14,288 nucleotides of DNA, taken from NCBI RefSeq assembly GCF_002087075.1, contig NZ_MWSM01000001.1, forward strand, positions 45,339 through 59,626. Direction: 5' to 3'. Of the stretch, positions 13,644-14,288 are shown piece by piece. The stretch's first letter is position 1. Every line of letters starts with the position of its first letter. The notes under the pieces are model-generated. The model did not search any database. It saw nothing but the letters and a program-made list of their open reading frames with translations, and was not told where the DNA came from. The stretch is from Streptococcus pseudopneumoniae ATCC BAA-960 = CCUG 49455. GTDB lineage: Bacteria; Bacillota; Bacilli; Lactobacillales; Streptococcaceae. The translations under genes and the position numbers were made by a program.

Positions 13644-13958
13644 TCTTAAATCTATTTTTTTTTGGGCTGTTTGGACGGTTGAAGGGACAAATCGCAGGCG
13701 TTGAATATCGCTTATGCGGATAATACGGCTTACATTTTTAGCAAAATTTTTAACTATAATTTGCTGTCCTTGCTGATTGTATTTGATGATGTCACCTGTA
13801 AAGCTTGTCTCAGACAAGATAAGGTGAACAGCAGTTTGTTTCTGGATAGCCTCTTCAATAGTGGCTGTAAGGGAGTTGCTTTCAGTCTGGTCAGGTTGGT
13901 CATGTCCATTTAAAAAGTCATGTATTTTACCTAGAACTTGCTGGAATTTATGTCTCAT
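13629..13958 (-). CDS. small cytoplasmic protein of unknown function
   Basis: A 109-residue protein. I recognise the type only as a conserved streptococcal hypothetical, perhaps YolD-like. The N-terminal part (1-50) is polar and probably helical. The middle (43-95) alternates in a beta-rich way: AVHLILSETSFTGDIIKYNQ, QQIIVKNF and SRIIRISDIQRLRFV, resembling a small SH3- or Sm-like barrel. The basic tail ends RKSEM. Start ATG 13958 has a strong GGGAGG site and a good promoter at 13985-14013. Its last codons and stop lie inside the terminator hairpin. It is a single-gene transcript, convergent with the ATP-cone gene and divergent from the PC4-like gene. Confidence 0.8.
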   Translation of the reverse strand: MRHKFQQVLGKIHDFLNGHDQPDQTESNSLTATIEEAIQKQTAVHLILSETSFTGDIIKYNQQGQQIIVKNFAKNVSRIIRISDIQRLRFVPSTVQTAQKKIDLRKSEM

Positions 13959-13984
13959 ATTGGCCTCCCTTCTTTTATATCAAT

Positions 13985-14013
13985 ATTATATAAAATTTTC
14001 CTAAAATCTACAA
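13985..14013 (-). promoter_or_regulatory. promoter of the minus-strand small gene
   Basis: On the minus strand TTGTAG (14013-14008), a 17-bp spacer and consensus TATAAT (13990-13985). Confidence 0.75.
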
Positions 14014-14056
14014 GATTTTACGAATAATCAGATGAAAGCTAAAAAAGGAGAAGAAA

Positions 14057-14272
14057 ATGGCAGAATTTACATTTGAAATCGAAGAGCACTTGTTGACTCT
14101 TTCTGAAAACGAAAAAGGTTGGACTAAGGAAATCAACCGTGTGAGCTTTAATGGAGCCCCTGCGAAGTTTGATATTCGTGCTTGGAGTCCAGACCATACG
14201 AAGATGGGCAAAGGGATTACTCTCTCCAATGAAGAATTTCAAACGATGGTGGATGCTTTTAAAGGTAACTAA
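14057..14272 (+). CDS. PC4/YdbC-like ssDNA-binding protein
   Basis: A 71-residue protein matching the YdbC/PC4 family: a four-stranded sheet (EFTFEIEEHLLTLS, WTKEINRVSFNG, KFDIRAWSP, GKGITLSNEE) followed by one helix (EEFQTMVDAFKG). In Lactococcus YdbC binds single-stranded DNA and RNA as a dimer; transfer of that role here is by family. ATG 14057 follows AAAGGAGAAG. The stop codon shares its last base with the first base of the next BOX element. No clear promoter was found in the 43 bp before it. Confidence 0.88.
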   Translation: MAEFTFEIEEHLLTLSENEKGWTKEINRVSFNGAPAKFDIRAWSPDHTKMGKGITLSNEEFQTMVDAFKGN

Positions 14273-14288
14273 TACTCAATGAAAATCA
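14272..14288 (-). repeat. BOX element, cut by the window end (boxC start)
   Basis: ATACTCAATGAAAATCA at the end of the window is identical to the start of the BOX copies at 9412 and 10714. Only 17 bases are visible. Confidence 0.75.

Overview
The window is chromosomal DNA of a mitis-group streptococcus, either Streptococcus pneumoniae or a very close relative (S. pseudopneumoniae or S. mitis). Three things support this: pneumococcal-type BOX repeats (two whole copies inside, one cut at each window edge), the order sodA / YutD / rlmN / vanZ / ABC-F / slrA followed by rpsP / khpA / rimM / trmD, and protein sequences that look pneumococcal. Species is inferred from memory of these families, not from a search.

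Layout. Positions 1-4625 read rightward: a BOX element, sodA with its own promoter and two tandem terminators, then a tight run YutD - rlmN - VanZ - ABC-F. rlmN is broken by an apparent 20-nt deletion near codon 35 and has further changes at conserved positions. slrA (lipoprotein peptidyl-prolyl isomerase) lies convergent at 4681-5484 with a shared terminator. Between slrA and rpsP an uncharacterised minus-strand gene is cut in two: its C-terminal remains are at 5592-5930 and its N-terminal 66 codons at 9723-9923. The halves meet within one codon, so about 3.8 kb (roughly 5931-9725) appears to have been inserted. The insert is AT-rich. It holds a two-gene module (membrane protein plus small XRE repressor) with twin operators, a gene-free stretch with a 17-bp triple repeat and an orphan terminator that may belong to a small RNA, a cadmium-resistance pair (cadD-cadX) with promoter and operator, a frameshifted XRE-type gene, two copies of a 28-bp repeat and a BOX element.

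From 10009 the conserved translation and RNA cluster resumes: rpsP and khpA, a terminator, a dead MazG-like pyrophosphohydrolase gene invaded by a BOX, an alpha/beta hydrolase, rimM and trmD (overlapping), and a stand-alone ATP-cone protein. A bidirectional terminator then separates these from a small minus-strand gene of unknown function, and a PC4/YdbC-like gene precedes the next BOX.

The main biology is core functions (superoxide defence, ribosome and tRNA maturation, surface protein folding) interrupted by a small accessory island carrying cadmium resistance and regulators. Four genes show decay: rlmN, the split gene, the MazG-like gene and the 8545 XRE-type gene. I see no phage, integrase, transposase, CRISPR array, tRNA or rRNA here.
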